The position numbers and the translations under genes were made by a program. The notes under the pieces were generated by a model. That model searched no databases. It was not told where the DNA came from and saw only the letters and a program-made list of their open reading frames with translations. 64,000 bases of DNA from Pelomonas sp. V22 (GTDB lineage Bacteria; Pseudomonadota; Gammaproteobacteria; Burkholderiales; Burkholderiaceae_C): NCBI RefSeq assembly GCF_030014915.1, contig NZ_JAGIXS010000004.1, positions 62,001 through 126,000 of the forward strand. Direction: 5' to 3'. The first letter of the stretch is position 1. Every line of letters starts with the position of its first letter. Of the stretch, positions 42,288 through 50,211 are shown in pieces.

Positions 42288-43880
42288 ATGATCACAAGAC
42301 GACAGGCCCTGCGGGGCATTTCGCTGGGAACCGCCCTGCCCTTGGCAGGATTCAGCCCCGCGCTCAGCTGGGCCCAGGCCGCGACGGCGCCGCTGAGCGC
42401 TGAAGAAAAGGCCCTGCATGCGCTGAACCGCCTGGCCTATGGGCCCCGGCCGGCCGACATGGCGGCCATCAAGCAGCAGGGCGCCGAGCGCTGGCTGCAG
42501 GCCTTCCTCGCCGCTCAGCTGGAACCGGCACGGCTCAGCCCGCCCGAGGCGCTGAAGACCCGGCTGGCCGCTCTCAATACCCAGACGCTCAGCCAGGGCG
42601 AGCTGATCGGCCGCTACCGCGAGGCCACGCAAGCCAACCGCGTGGCCAAGCGTGAAGCCGCCGCCATGGACGGCAAGGCCGACGACGCCAAGGTCCAGCA
42701 GGCCCAGGCCAATGCCCGCCGCGAGCTGGTGCGGCCGGTGGTGGCCGAGGCCGGCCAGGCGCGGCTCTTGCGCGCCATCGACAGCCCGGCCCAGCTCGAG
42801 GAAGTGCTGGTCGAGTTCTGGTTCAACCACTTCAATGTCTTCGCCGGCAAGGGGCCGGTGTCGGTGCTGGTCGGCTCTTACGAGCGTGAAGCGATCCGCC
42901 CCTTCGTGTTCGGCCGCTTCCGCGACATGCTGGCCGCCACGGCCAAGCATCCGGCAATGCTGATCTACCTGGACAACGTGCAGAGCGTGAAGGCCGGCTA
43001 CCAGCCACCCGGCCGCCAGGCCCGCATCAATCCGAACGCCCAGCGCCTCTCTGGCCTCAACGAGAACTACGCCCGCGAGCTGATGGAGCTGCACACGCTG
43101 GGCGTGGACGGCGGCTACAGCCAGCGCGATGTGACCGAGCTGGCGCGCATGCTGACCGGCTGGACCGTCAACTACCGCGCCGCGCAGAGCGGTGCCAAGG
43201 GCCCGCTGTTCGAGTTCGACCCGCGCCGCCACGACAGCGGCAGCAAGCAATGGCTGGGCCGCTCGGTCAGCGGCGGCGGGCAGTCTGAAGGCGAGATGGC
43301 CCTCGATGTGCTGGCCGCCCATCCAGCCACGGCCAGGCACCTGGCCTTCAAGCTGGCCCAGGCCTTCGTGGCCGACCAGCCGCCGCCAAGCCTGGTGCAG
43401 CGCATGGCCGAGCGCTTCACCGCCACGCAGGGCAACCTGAAGGCCGTGACCCAGACCCTGATCACCTCGGACGAGTTCTGGAGCCGCGAGGCCTATGGCG
43501 CCAAGTTCAAGACGCCCTACCAATACGTGCTGAGCAGCCTGCGCGCGCTGGACGTGAGCACACCGGCCGACACCGGCCCGTTGATCCAGCTGCTGGCCCA
43601 GGCCGGCATGCCGCTGTATGGCTCGCAGACGCCCGACGGCTACAAGAACACGGCCGCCGCCTGGATGAACCCCGAGGCCCTGGCGCAGCGCGTGCAGTTC
43701 GCCAGCCAGCTGTCGGAGCGGCGCATGCGCCGGGGCACGAATGCCAATCTCGACAGCCAGGCCCTGATCGCCACGCTGGGGCCGCAGCTCAGCGAAACCA
43801 CCCGCAAGAACATCGCGGCAGAGCCCGCCAACATACAGCTGACCCTTGCCCTGGGCAGCCCCGATTTCATGCGCCGTTGA
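42288..43880 (+). CDS. DUF1800 exported protein
   Basis: A 530-residue protein with a twin-arginine-like signal (ITRRQALRGISLG) and the DUF1800 hallmarks ALNRLAYGPRPADM, EVLVEFWFNHFNVF, RLSGLNENYARELMELHTLG and TELARMLTGWTV. The function of DUF1800 is unknown; it nearly always occurs beside a DUF1501 gene, as here. ATG at 42288 with GGAG seven bases upstream is better than the TTG at 42267. The DUF1501 gene starts 11 bases after its stop. Confidence 0.92.
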   Translation: MITRRQALRGISLGTALPLAGFSPALSWAQAATAPLSAEEKALHALNRLAYGPRPADMAAIKQQGAERWLQAFLAAQLEPARLSPPEALKTRLAALNTQTLSQGELIGRYREATQANRVAKREAAAMDGKADDAKVQQAQANARRELVRPVVAEAGQARLLRAIDSPAQLEEVLVEFWFNHFNVFAGKGPVSVLVGSYEREAIRPFVFGRFRDMLAATAKHPAMLIYLDNVQSVKAGYQPPGRQARINPNAQRLSGLNENYARELMELHTLGVDGGYSQRDVTELARMLTGWTVNYRAAQSGAKGPLFEFDPRRHDSGSKQWLGRSVSGGGQSEGEMALDVLAAHPATARHLAFKLAQAFVADQPPPSLVQRMAERFTATQGNLKAVTQTLITSDEFWSREAYGAKFKTPYQYVLSSLRALDVSTPADTGPLIQLLAQAGMPLYGSQTPDGYKNTAAAWMNPEALAQRVQFASQLSERRMRRGTNANLDSQALIATLGPQLSETTRKNIAAEPANIQLTLALGSPDFMRR

Positions 43881-43891
43881 GGAGGTCGCAA

Positions 43892-45169
43892 ATGCAACGA
43901 CGACACTTTCTGATGCAGACCGGCGCGCTGGCCGGCTGGACCCTGTGGTCGCGCGGCGCCCATGCCGCGGCCGATGCCGATCTGGCCAAGCGCAAGCTGG
44001 TCGTGATCATGCTGCGCGGCGCGGTGGACGGCCTCTCGGTCGTCACGCCCTATGGCGAGCGCGAGTACTACCAGGCACGCAGCAGCACGGCCCTGGCCGC
44101 GCCCGGCAGCGATGAAGGCACGCTCCTGAAGCTGGACAGCCGCTTCGGTCTCAACCCCGCCCTGGCCCGCCTCAAGCCTTTCTGGGACCAGGGCGCGCTC
44201 GGCTTCGTCCACGCCAGCGGCTCGCCGGACAGCACCCGTTCGCACTTCGATGCGCAGGACTACATGGAAAGCGGCACGCCCGGCCGCAAGAGCACGCCCG
44301 ACGGCTGGATGAACCGACTGCTCGCCGGCCTGCCCGGCCCCTCGGCCCCGACGCGCGCGGTCAGCATGGGAGCCACGCCGCCGCGCATCTTTGCCGGCAC
44401 GGCCAGCGTGGCCTCGCTGGGCGTGGGCCCGCGTGCGCTCGAGGCCAAGGCCATCGACGATCCCAAGATGCAGGCGGCGCTCGACAAGCTCTACGGCCAG
44501 GACGCCGCCATGGCGCGCACCTACAAGGACACGACTGAAGGCCGGGGCGAGATGAAGCGCAGCATGGAGGCCGGCGAGGCCCGCCGCGCCCAGGGTGGCG
44601 GTGGCATGGGCGGCCGCAGCATGGACCCCAGCGCCGACAACGGCGCGCCCTCGGCCCGCAGCTTCGCCGCCGATGCACGGCGCCTCGGCCAGCTGATCCA
44701 GGCCGATGCCCACACGCAGCTGGCCTTCACCTCGGTGGGCGGCTGGGACACCCACGTCAACCAGGGCGGCGCCAAAGGCCAGCTAGCCAACCGCCTTGCG
44801 AGCCTGGGCGAAGGCCTGGAGGCTCTGGCGCAAGGCCTGGGCGATAGCCTGAAGGACACGGTCATCGTCGTCATGAGCGAGTTCGGCCGCACCGTGCGCC
44901 AGAACGGCACCGGCGGCACCGACCACGGACGCGCCAACGTGATGTGGCTGCTCGGCGGCCCGGTGGCCGGCGGCCAGGTGATGGGCGACTGGCCCGGCCT
45001 CGAAACCTCGGCCCTGGCCGATGGCCGCGACCTGGCCGTGACCACCGACTTCCGCGCCGTCTTGAGCCCCATCCTGCAGCGCCACCTGGGTGTTGGCGAT
45101 GCCGCATTGGCCCAGGTGTTCCCGGGCTATGGCGGCGGGACGCTGAAGGGTCGGGTCTTGCGCGCCTGA
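43892..45169 (+). CDS. DUF1501 exported protein
   Basis: A 425-residue partner of the DUF1800 protein, with a Tat-type signal (QRRHFLMQTGALAG) and the alkaline-phosphatase/sulfatase-like fold of DUF1501. Recognisable motifs are VVIMLRGAVDGLSVV, the DSTRSHFDAQDYME region, and VIVVMSEFGRTVRQNGTGGTDHG with candidate metal-binding Asp and His. The ribosome site is GAGGAGG six bases before ATG. The pair is presumed to work together in the periplasm; the substrate is not known. Confidence 0.92.
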   Translation: MQRRHFLMQTGALAGWTLWSRGAHAAADADLAKRKLVVIMLRGAVDGLSVVTPYGEREYYQARSSTALAAPGSDEGTLLKLDSRFGLNPALARLKPFWDQGALGFVHASGSPDSTRSHFDAQDYMESGTPGRKSTPDGWMNRLLAGLPGPSAPTRAVSMGATPPRIFAGTASVASLGVGPRALEAKAIDDPKMQAALDKLYGQDAAMARTYKDTTEGRGEMKRSMEAGEARRAQGGGGMGGRSMDPSADNGAPSARSFAADARRLGQLIQADAHTQLAFTSVGGWDTHVNQGGAKGQLANRLASLGEGLEALAQGLGDSLKDTVIVVMSEFGRTVRQNGTGGTDHGRANVMWLLGGPVAGGQVMGDWPGLETSALADGRDLAVTTDFRAVLSPILQRHLGVGDAALAQVFPGYGGGTLKGRVLRA

Positions 45170-45226
45170 ACGGCGAAGAGGGCCTCAGCGCCTTCGGCCG
45201 CATCTTTCGCGACATCACCGGTGCCA

Positions 45227-45244
45227 GCCCCGTTCCAGCGGGGC
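45227..45244 (+). terminator. Terminator-like hairpin after the DUF1800-DUF1501 pair
   Basis: GCCCCG (45227-45232) pairs with CGGGGC (45239-45244) around a six-base loop, followed by CTCTTTC. The stem is short but GC-rich and the position, about 60 bases after the DUF1501 stop, fits the end of the pair. Confidence 0.45.
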
Positions 45245-45272
45245 CTCTTTCGCCCCGGCCCGCCGGCGCACG

Positions 45273-45420
45273 ATGCGGCCACTGGTGCTGCAGATGGTCG
45301 ACTGCCGCGCAAGCCATGAGCGCATGTTGGCCCGCGGCGTGGAGTTCACGCAGGAGCCGGTGGAGCGCCACGACTCGGTGGACGCCGGCTTCCGCGACCC
45401 TTCGGGCAATCTGGCTGAAA
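45273..45420 (+). pseudogene. Remnant of a VOC/glyoxalase-family gene
   Basis: A frame from 45273 encodes VDCRASHERMLARGVEFTQE followed shortly by DAGFRDPSGN. These are the end of the second half-domain of a VOC protein of the kind that begins PLVLQ. The N-terminal half of the protein and the normal C-terminal strand are missing, so this is a decayed fragment. The preceding bases 45172-45240 encode LSAFGRIFRDITGASP, which resembles the last helix of an AraC regulator and may be another remnant. The rest of 45170-45432 holds nothing I recognise. Confidence 0.6.
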
Positions 45421-45432
45421 GAGGATCCAGAT

Positions 45433-45975
45433 TCAGGGGCCGGCGAGATAGCGCGCCAGCAAGGCGTCCACGGCAGGATCGCCGCTGGGATAGGCCGCCT
45501 CACCGACATCCGCCCCCGCCTGCAGCAAGGCCTCGATGACGGCCAGTTGCCCGGCGCGCGGTTCATGGACGGCCGACCACACGGTGCCGCCCAGCACGGT
45601 GCCGCCATACATATTGCGGACCTCGAGCGGCAGGCCCCGGGCGATCAGCATCTGCACCGTCTTGAGCTGCCCCCGGTTGGCCGCCCAGTGCAGGCCGTTG
45701 AGGCCTGTGCCCTGGCCGGCGAGCAGGTCCGCGCCCTGATCGAGCAGCAACTCCGCCAGCGCGGTCTCGCCGAGGAAGCAGGCACAGGCCAGGGCCTCGT
45801 TCAGGGCAGCCGGGCGGTCGTTGAAGCGGCCCTCCAGCAACCACTGAGCCACGCACGACGGCTCGTGCGGCTCGGCTTCAAACACGGGTGCCAACCAAGA
45901 GAAATCGCCCCGCTGCAGGGCAGCCGCAGCATCCTCGAAGCTGAGCCCTCGGTCGGCCGGTTCGGTGGGAGGCAT
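45433..45975 (-). CDS. Ankyrin-repeat protein
   Basis: A 180-residue cytosolic protein with three or four ankyrin-type repeats: NEALACACFLGETALAELLL, then TGLNGLHWAANRGQLKTVQM, then a repeat ending VIEALLQAGADV. Such proteins mediate protein-protein contact. ATG at 45975 has AAGGA nine bases upstream; ATG at 45984 is too close to that site. It is divergent from an AraC-type gene, separated by 132 bases. No partner is evident. Confidence 0.8.
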   Translation of the reverse strand: MPPTEPADRGLSFEDAAAALQRGDFSWLAPVFEAEPHEPSCVAQWLLEGRFNDRPAALNEALACACFLGETALAELLLDQGADLLAGQGTGLNGLHWAANRGQLKTVQMLIARGLPLEVRNMYGGTVLGGTVWSAVHEPRAGQLAVIEALLQAGADVGEAAYPSGDPAVDALLARYLAGP

Positions 45976-46107
45976 GGTGGGCATTCCTTGTCTGCTGTCA
46001 CGGCCATCTGGCCCGAGCATGATGCGGGTCGCCACCGGCAAGATCAAGCAAGCAAGTCCGCACAAGCGGACACGCACCCGCCATGGACGGCCACCCACAA
46101 TGGCGCC

Positions 46108-47067
46108 ATGTCTCGCAACCCACCCCATCTCGACACCGGCGGCAGCCGCCAGGCCCAGCTGATACAGCGGGCGCTGGACCATGTGGAAGCCCGGCTCGAG
46201 CAGGCACTCAGTGGCGCTGAACTGGCCGACCGGGCGGCCATGTCGCGCCACCATTTCCATCGGATGTTCCAGGCCCATGTGGGCTGCAGCGTGGCCAGCT
46301 ATGTGGGCTGGCGGCGGCTGCAGCGGGCCTGCGCCCTGCTGGTCAGCGGCAAGGAGCCGGTGCAGGAAGTGGCCTGGCTGGTCGGCTTCGAATCGGCCCA
46401 GGCCCTGGCCAAGGCCATGCGCCGCGACCTCGACTGCACGCCCACGGCCGTGCGCAGTGGCAAGGCCCGACCCAGCCCACTGCCGCCCTGGCGGCGCCCC
46501 GATCTCGCCCACCTCATCAACCCTTCACAACCCGACGAAGACACCATGCAACCCAGCCGCCACGCCCATCTGCCCCCGGGGCTTTGCGCCCTCACCGCCA
46601 CCGGTCGTGGCATGGTGGGCAACACCATGACACGTGCCGCCCAGCAGGCCTTCGGCGAGCTGCAGGCCGTCGTCGACACGGCCGGGCTGCGCGCCCATGT
46701 CGGCAGCTGGATGAGCCTGGTGCCGGACGATCCCAAGGGCCCCGATGATCCGCACTGCCGCTACGTGGCCGGCCTGATCTTCGGCTACCAGATGGCCGAT
46801 GGCGAAGGCAGTGGCCACCAGCCGAGCGTCCCGCTGTCGGGCTCGCTCGCCTGGCAGGCGGTGCCGGCGGGCCGCTATGCGGTGTTCAGCCACATCGGCC
46901 CCTACTCGGGCCTGCACAAGACCTGGGCGGCGATCTACCGCGACTGGCTGCCGGCCTCGGGCGAGAAGCTGCGCGACGAGCCGCCGCTCGAACTGATGCT
47001 CAACAGCCCCGAGAACACGCCCCAGCACCTGCTGCACACGGAGATCTGGCTGCCGCTGCAGGCCTGA
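46108..47067 (+). CDS. AraC-type regulator with GyrI-like effector domain
   Basis: A 319-residue protein with an N-terminal AraC DNA-binding domain (LADRAAMSRHHFHRMFQAHV and VAWLVGFESAQALAKAMRR). A C-terminal GyrI-like/BacTR effector domain of about 155 residues contains LAWQAVPAGRYAVFSHIGPY. This architecture resembles the Rob/SoxS-type multidrug sensors, which bind hydrophobic compounds. The start is ATG at 46108, close to a CACAAT box. Target genes are not evident. Confidence 0.88.
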   Translation: MSRNPPHLDTGGSRQAQLIQRALDHVEARLEQALSGAELADRAAMSRHHFHRMFQAHVGCSVASYVGWRRLQRACALLVSGKEPVQEVAWLVGFESAQALAKAMRRDLDCTPTAVRSGKARPSPLPPWRRPDLAHLINPSQPDEDTMQPSRHAHLPPGLCALTATGRGMVGNTMTRAAQQAFGELQAVVDTAGLRAHVGSWMSLVPDDPKGPDDPHCRYVAGLIFGYQMADGEGSGHQPSVPLSGSLAWQAVPAGRYAVFSHIGPYSGLHKTWAAIYRDWLPASGEKLRDEPPLELMLNSPENTPQHLLHTEIWLPLQA

Positions 47068-47129
47068 TCCCCCAAGGGAGGGCGGCCGCCAGTCAACTCG
47101 CTGCGCCGGGCTGGCGTTAGGCTGCGACC

Positions 47130-47726
47130 ATGCGCATGCCCTCCCTGCCCCTGATCGCCCTGCTGCTGCTCGCCAGCGTTTCGTTGCCCGCCACCGCCCA
47201 GTACCGCTGCCGGGCGCCGGACGGCAGCATCAGCTTCCAGCAAAACCCCTGCCCCGAGGGCGCCGGCCAGCAGAAGCTGGAGGTGCGCGTGAATGCGCCT
47301 GCGGCGCCCGGCGCAACGCCGGACTACGCCGGGTCGCTCAGCGAACTGGAACGCCAGCGCAAGATCCGTGAAGCCATCAGCGCCGGCCGGCCGATGGTGA
47401 GCATGACCCGCGCCGAGCTCGACGTGGCCATGGGTGCACCGCAACGCAGCAGCAGCGGCCAGGCCGGCCCCGACCAGAACGACCAGCTGCTCTACCTGCG
47501 CAATGGCCGCAGCATCTATGTCTCGCTGAAGAACGGCGTGGTCGTGGCCTTCGACGACGTCGATCCGCCGACGAACTCACGCGCCGCCTCGACCGCCAAG
47601 CCCTGCCCCTCGGCCCGCGAGATCCGTGACATCGAGATCGAGATCAGCAAGCTGGCCAACCGCGACAACAAGCCGCTGCAGCTGGAACTGAACAAACGCC
47701 TGCTGGACGCCCGGGCCTGCCGCTGA
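47130..47726 (+). CDS. DUF4124 secreted protein
   Basis: A 198-residue protein with a Sec signal (LIALLLLASVSLPATAQ). The short DUF4124 motif YRCRAPDGSISFQQNPCPEG follows, common in beta- and gamma-proteobacteria and of unknown role. A central domain with a SmpA/BamE-like turn (VSMTRAELDVAMGAP) and a Cys-containing C-terminal helix region complete it. The four cysteines probably form disulfides. Confidence 0.82.
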   Translation: MRMPSLPLIALLLLASVSLPATAQYRCRAPDGSISFQQNPCPEGAGQQKLEVRVNAPAAPGATPDYAGSLSELERQRKIREAISAGRPMVSMTRAELDVAMGAPQRSSSGQAGPDQNDQLLYLRNGRSIYVSLKNGVVVAFDDVDPPTNSRAASTAKPCPSAREIRDIEIEISKLANRDNKPLQLELNKRLLDARACR

Positions 47727-47756
47727 AAGACAGCAGCCGCCAGGCGGGCCGACGCC

Positions 47757-48146
47757 TCAGCCGCGAGCCTGCACCGCGCGCAGCAGCAGGCGCGCCCCCG
47801 ACAGATTGGTGGCGCAAGGCACGTCATGCACGTCGCAGGCGCGCACCAGGGCGTTGATGTCGGGTTCGTGCGGCTGCGGCGTCATCGGATCGCGCAGGAA
47901 GATCACGGCATCGACCTCGCCGACGGCCAGGCGCGCACCGATCTGCAGGTCGCCCCCCATGGGGCCGCTGAGCAGGCATTCCACGTCCAGGCCGAGCTCC
48001 TTGCGCAGCCGGCCGCCGGTGGTGCCGGTCGCCATCAGGCGGCAGCCCTGCAGCAGCGGCAGGAACTCGGCGGCCAGGGCCAGCATGCTGTCCTTCTTGT
48101 GGTCGTGGGCGATCAGGGCCAGGCGCGGAACGGTGGGCAGGTTCAT
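47757..48146 (-). CDS. mgsA: Methylglyoxal synthase
   Basis: A 129-residue enzyme that converts dihydroxyacetone phosphate to methylglyoxal and phosphate. The active-site motifs are intact: AHDHKKD (His14 onwards), TGTTGGRL for phosphate binding, [11 protein letters not shown] with the catalytic Asp66, and [15 protein letters not shown]. It is shorter than the E. coli enzyme mainly at the ends. It is convergent with the DUF4124 gene and divergent from the aldolase-like gene. Confidence 0.95.
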   Translation of the reverse strand: MNLPTVPRLALIAHDHKKDSMLALAAEFLPLLQGCRLMATGTTGGRLRKELGLDVECLLSGPMGGDLQIGARLAVGEVDAVIFLRDPMTPQPHEPDINALVRACDVHDVPCATNLSGARLLLRAVQARG

Positions 48147-48208
48147 GGCACCATGCTAGCCCGCCGCCGGTTACGGCGCCGCCTCAATCTGCTCAGCCTC
48201 GTGATCGC

Positions 48209-49351
48209 ATGACACTTCCCCTGCAACTGCCGCCCGCCGCCCGACCGGGCGATGCGCTCTCGGCCATCGACACCCCCGCCCTGCTGCTGGAGCTCGACGC
48301 CTTCGAGCGCAACCTGGACCGCATGCAGGCCGCCGCCCAGGCCGCCGGCGTGGCGTTGCGCCCCCATGCCAAGGCGCACAAATGCCCAGCCATCGCGCTG
48401 GCGCAGCTGCAGCGCGGCGCGGTGGGCATCTGCGTGCAGAAGGCCAGCGAGGCGATTCCCTTCGTCAACGCCGGCGTGCCGGACATCCTGATCAGCAACG
48501 AGACCGTGGGCCCGGCCAAGGCCGCCCTGGTGGCCGAGCTGGCGCGGCATGTCCGCCTCAGCGTCTGTGTGGACCATGCGAGCCAGATCGCCGACCTTGC
48601 TGCCGCCACTGCCGCCGCCGGCAGCCAGCTCTCGCTGCTGGTCGAGATCAACATCGGCCAGAACCGCTGCGGCGTGGCCGATGCGCCGGCCGTGGGGGCC
48701 CTGGTCTCCGAGATCCAGGCCCATCCGCAGCTGCGCTTCAAGGGCCTGCAGGCCTATCTCGGCAGCATCCAGCATCTGCGCAGTTACGAGGAGCGCCGCG
48801 CTGCAGCAGGGGGCGCTGCCGAGCGCACTGGCGCCGTGGTGAAGGCGCTGGCAGCGGCCGGCCTGCATTGCGAGGTGGTCACCGGCGGCGGTAGCGGCAC
48901 GGTGGAGTTCGATCTGGCCAGCGGCGTCTACACCGAGGTGCAGCCCGGCTCCTACATCGGCATGGACGCCGACTACGGCCGCAATGATTTCGCTGGCAGC
49001 CTGCGCTTCGAGCACGCCTTGTTCCTGGCCAGCAGCGTGATGAGCGTGGGCAATGGCGAGCGCACCGTGCTGGATGCCGGCCTCAAGTCGCTGGCCGTCG
49101 ATTCGGGCCTGCCCCTGATCTGGGAGCAAGGCCACGAGAGTGCCAAGCTCATCTACACCTCGGCCAACGACGAACACGGCATCGTCCAGCTGCGCGAGCC
49201 CGGGGCGGCGCGGCCGGCTCTTGGCCAGCAGCTCTGGCTGGTGCCTGGCCATTGCGATCCGACCTTCAATCTGCACGACGACTTGATCGCCGTGCGCGCC
49301 GGCCGGGTCGAGGCCGTCTGGCCGATCAGCGCACGCGGCCTGAGCCGTTGA
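48209..49351 (+). CDS. D-threonine aldolase / D-serine dehydratase-like PLP enzyme
   Basis: A 380-residue enzyme with an alanine-racemase-like TIM barrel and a D-serine-dehydratase-like beta domain. The PLP lysine is in LRPHAKAHK (Lys55). The C-terminal metal site is visible as VPGHCDPTFNLHD with adjacent His and Asp. Family members cleave D-threonine, D-3-hydroxyaspartate or related beta-hydroxy-D-amino acids, or dehydrate D-serine. Which applies here cannot be told, but the metal motif points to a metal-dependent aldolase or dehydratase. Confidence 0.88.
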   Translation: MTLPLQLPPAARPGDALSAIDTPALLLELDAFERNLDRMQAAAQAAGVALRPHAKAHKCPAIALAQLQRGAVGICVQKASEAIPFVNAGVPDILISNETVGPAKAALVAELARHVRLSVCVDHASQIADLAAATAAAGSQLSLLVEINIGQNRCGVADAPAVGALVSEIQAHPQLRFKGLQAYLGSIQHLRSYEERRAAAGGAAERTGAVVKALAAAGLHCEVVTGGGSGTVEFDLASGVYTEVQPGSYIGMDADYGRNDFAGSLRFEHALFLASSVMSVGNGERTVLDAGLKSLAVDSGLPLIWEQGHESAKLIYTSANDEHGIVQLREPGAARPALGQQLWLVPGHCDPTFNLHDDLIAVRAGRVEAVWPISARGLSR

Positions 49352-49404
49352 GCCCATCCCTCGGGGGCGGCCGCTAGACTGAGCCATCGCTTCTGGAGTC
49401 GAAC

Positions 49405-49638
49405 ATGGAATCCCCGTTTCACAGCCTCGTCGATCTGTTCAAGCAACTGGGCCTGCCGCATGAGCCGGCCGCCATCCAGGTCTTCATAGAAAGCAATCGC
49501 AGCGCCTGCCTGGGATGCTCGGTGCAGGACGCGCCGGTCTGGTCCGAAAGCCAGGCCGCCTTCCTGCGCGAGGCGGTGGAAGCCGATGCCGACTGGGCCA
49601 TCGCCGCCGAGTCACTCGCAGACTTGCTGTGCCGTTGA
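49405..49638 (+). CDS. DUF2789 protein
   Basis: A 77-residue protein matching DUF2789, a small all-helical family of unknown function: the N-terminus FHSLVDLFKQLGLP and the end AIAAESLADLLC are typical. A TAGACT -10-like box (49374-49379) lies 25 bases upstream and GGAG precedes the ATG. Its stop overlaps the GTG start of the GNAT gene by a few bases, so the two are probably co-translated. Confidence 0.85.
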   Translation: MESPFHSLVDLFKQLGLPHEPAAIQVFIESNRSACLGCSVQDAPVWSESQAAFLREAVEADADWAIAAESLADLLCR

Positions 49639-50138
49639 TCCGCACCTATGAGCCAGCCGACTGGCCCCAGCTCTACCCGCTGCTGCAGCAAGTCTTCTCC
49701 ACTGGCGACACCTATGCCTATGCGCCGCAGGCTGCTGAAGCCGAGCTGCACAAGACCTGGATAGAAGGTCCGGAAGCCACTTTCGTGATCTGCGGAGACG
49801 ACGGCCAGTTGCTCGGCAGCTACGGGCTGCGGCCCAACCAGCCCGGCCAGGGCAGCCATGTGGCCAACTGCGGCTACCTCGTTGCACCGGCCGCGCGCGG
49901 CCTGGGCCTGGCCACGCTGATGTGCGAGCACTCGCAGGCCGAGGCGCTGCGGCGCGGCTACCGTGCGATGCAGTTCAACCTGGTGGTATCGACCAACACC
50001 GGCGCGGTGCGGCTGTGGCAGCAGCTCGGCTTCCAGATTGTCGGCACCCTGCCGGGCGCGTTCAAGCACCAGAGCCTCGGCTATGTCGATGCCTACGTGA
50101 TGTTCAAGACCCTGGTCGGGCACTCAATCTCGGGGTAA
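49629..50138 (+). CDS. GNAT-family N-acetyltransferase
   Basis: A 169-residue acetyltransferase with the acetyl-CoA-binding segment NCGYLVAPAARGLGLATLM (a relaxed form of the Q/RxxGxG/A loop) and the C-terminal NTGAVRLWQQLGFQIVGTLP characteristic of the family. It resembles members annotated as acting on small molecules; the substrate is unknown. Start is GTG at 49629, within the end of the DUF2789 gene. Longer upstream starts would sit entirely inside that gene. Confidence 0.87.
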   Translation: MPLIRTYEPADWPQLYPLLQQVFSTGDTYAYAPQAAEAELHKTWIEGPEATFVICGDDGQLLGSYGLRPNQPGQGSHVANCGYLVAPAARGLGLATLMCEHSQAEALRRGYRAMQFNLVVSTNTGAVRLWQQLGFQIVGTLPGAFKHQSLGYVDAYVMFKTLVGHSISG

Positions 50139-50211
50139 GGACCCGCCGCCGACCACCGTCCTGCCGTCCCATAATCCGCGCATCAAAAACATCCCGGGGA
50201 GGGATTCTTCA

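Noticed and set aside
45170-45432. Insertion-sequence remnant between DUF1501 and ankyrin genes
   Set aside because: No terminal inverted repeats, target duplication or transposase motif could be seen; the visible coding traces are VOC-like and possibly AraC-like.
49515-49628. Longer start for the GNAT gene
   Set aside because: It would lie entirely inside the DUF2789 gene and add residues with no family match; GTG at 49629 gives the normal acetyltransferase start.
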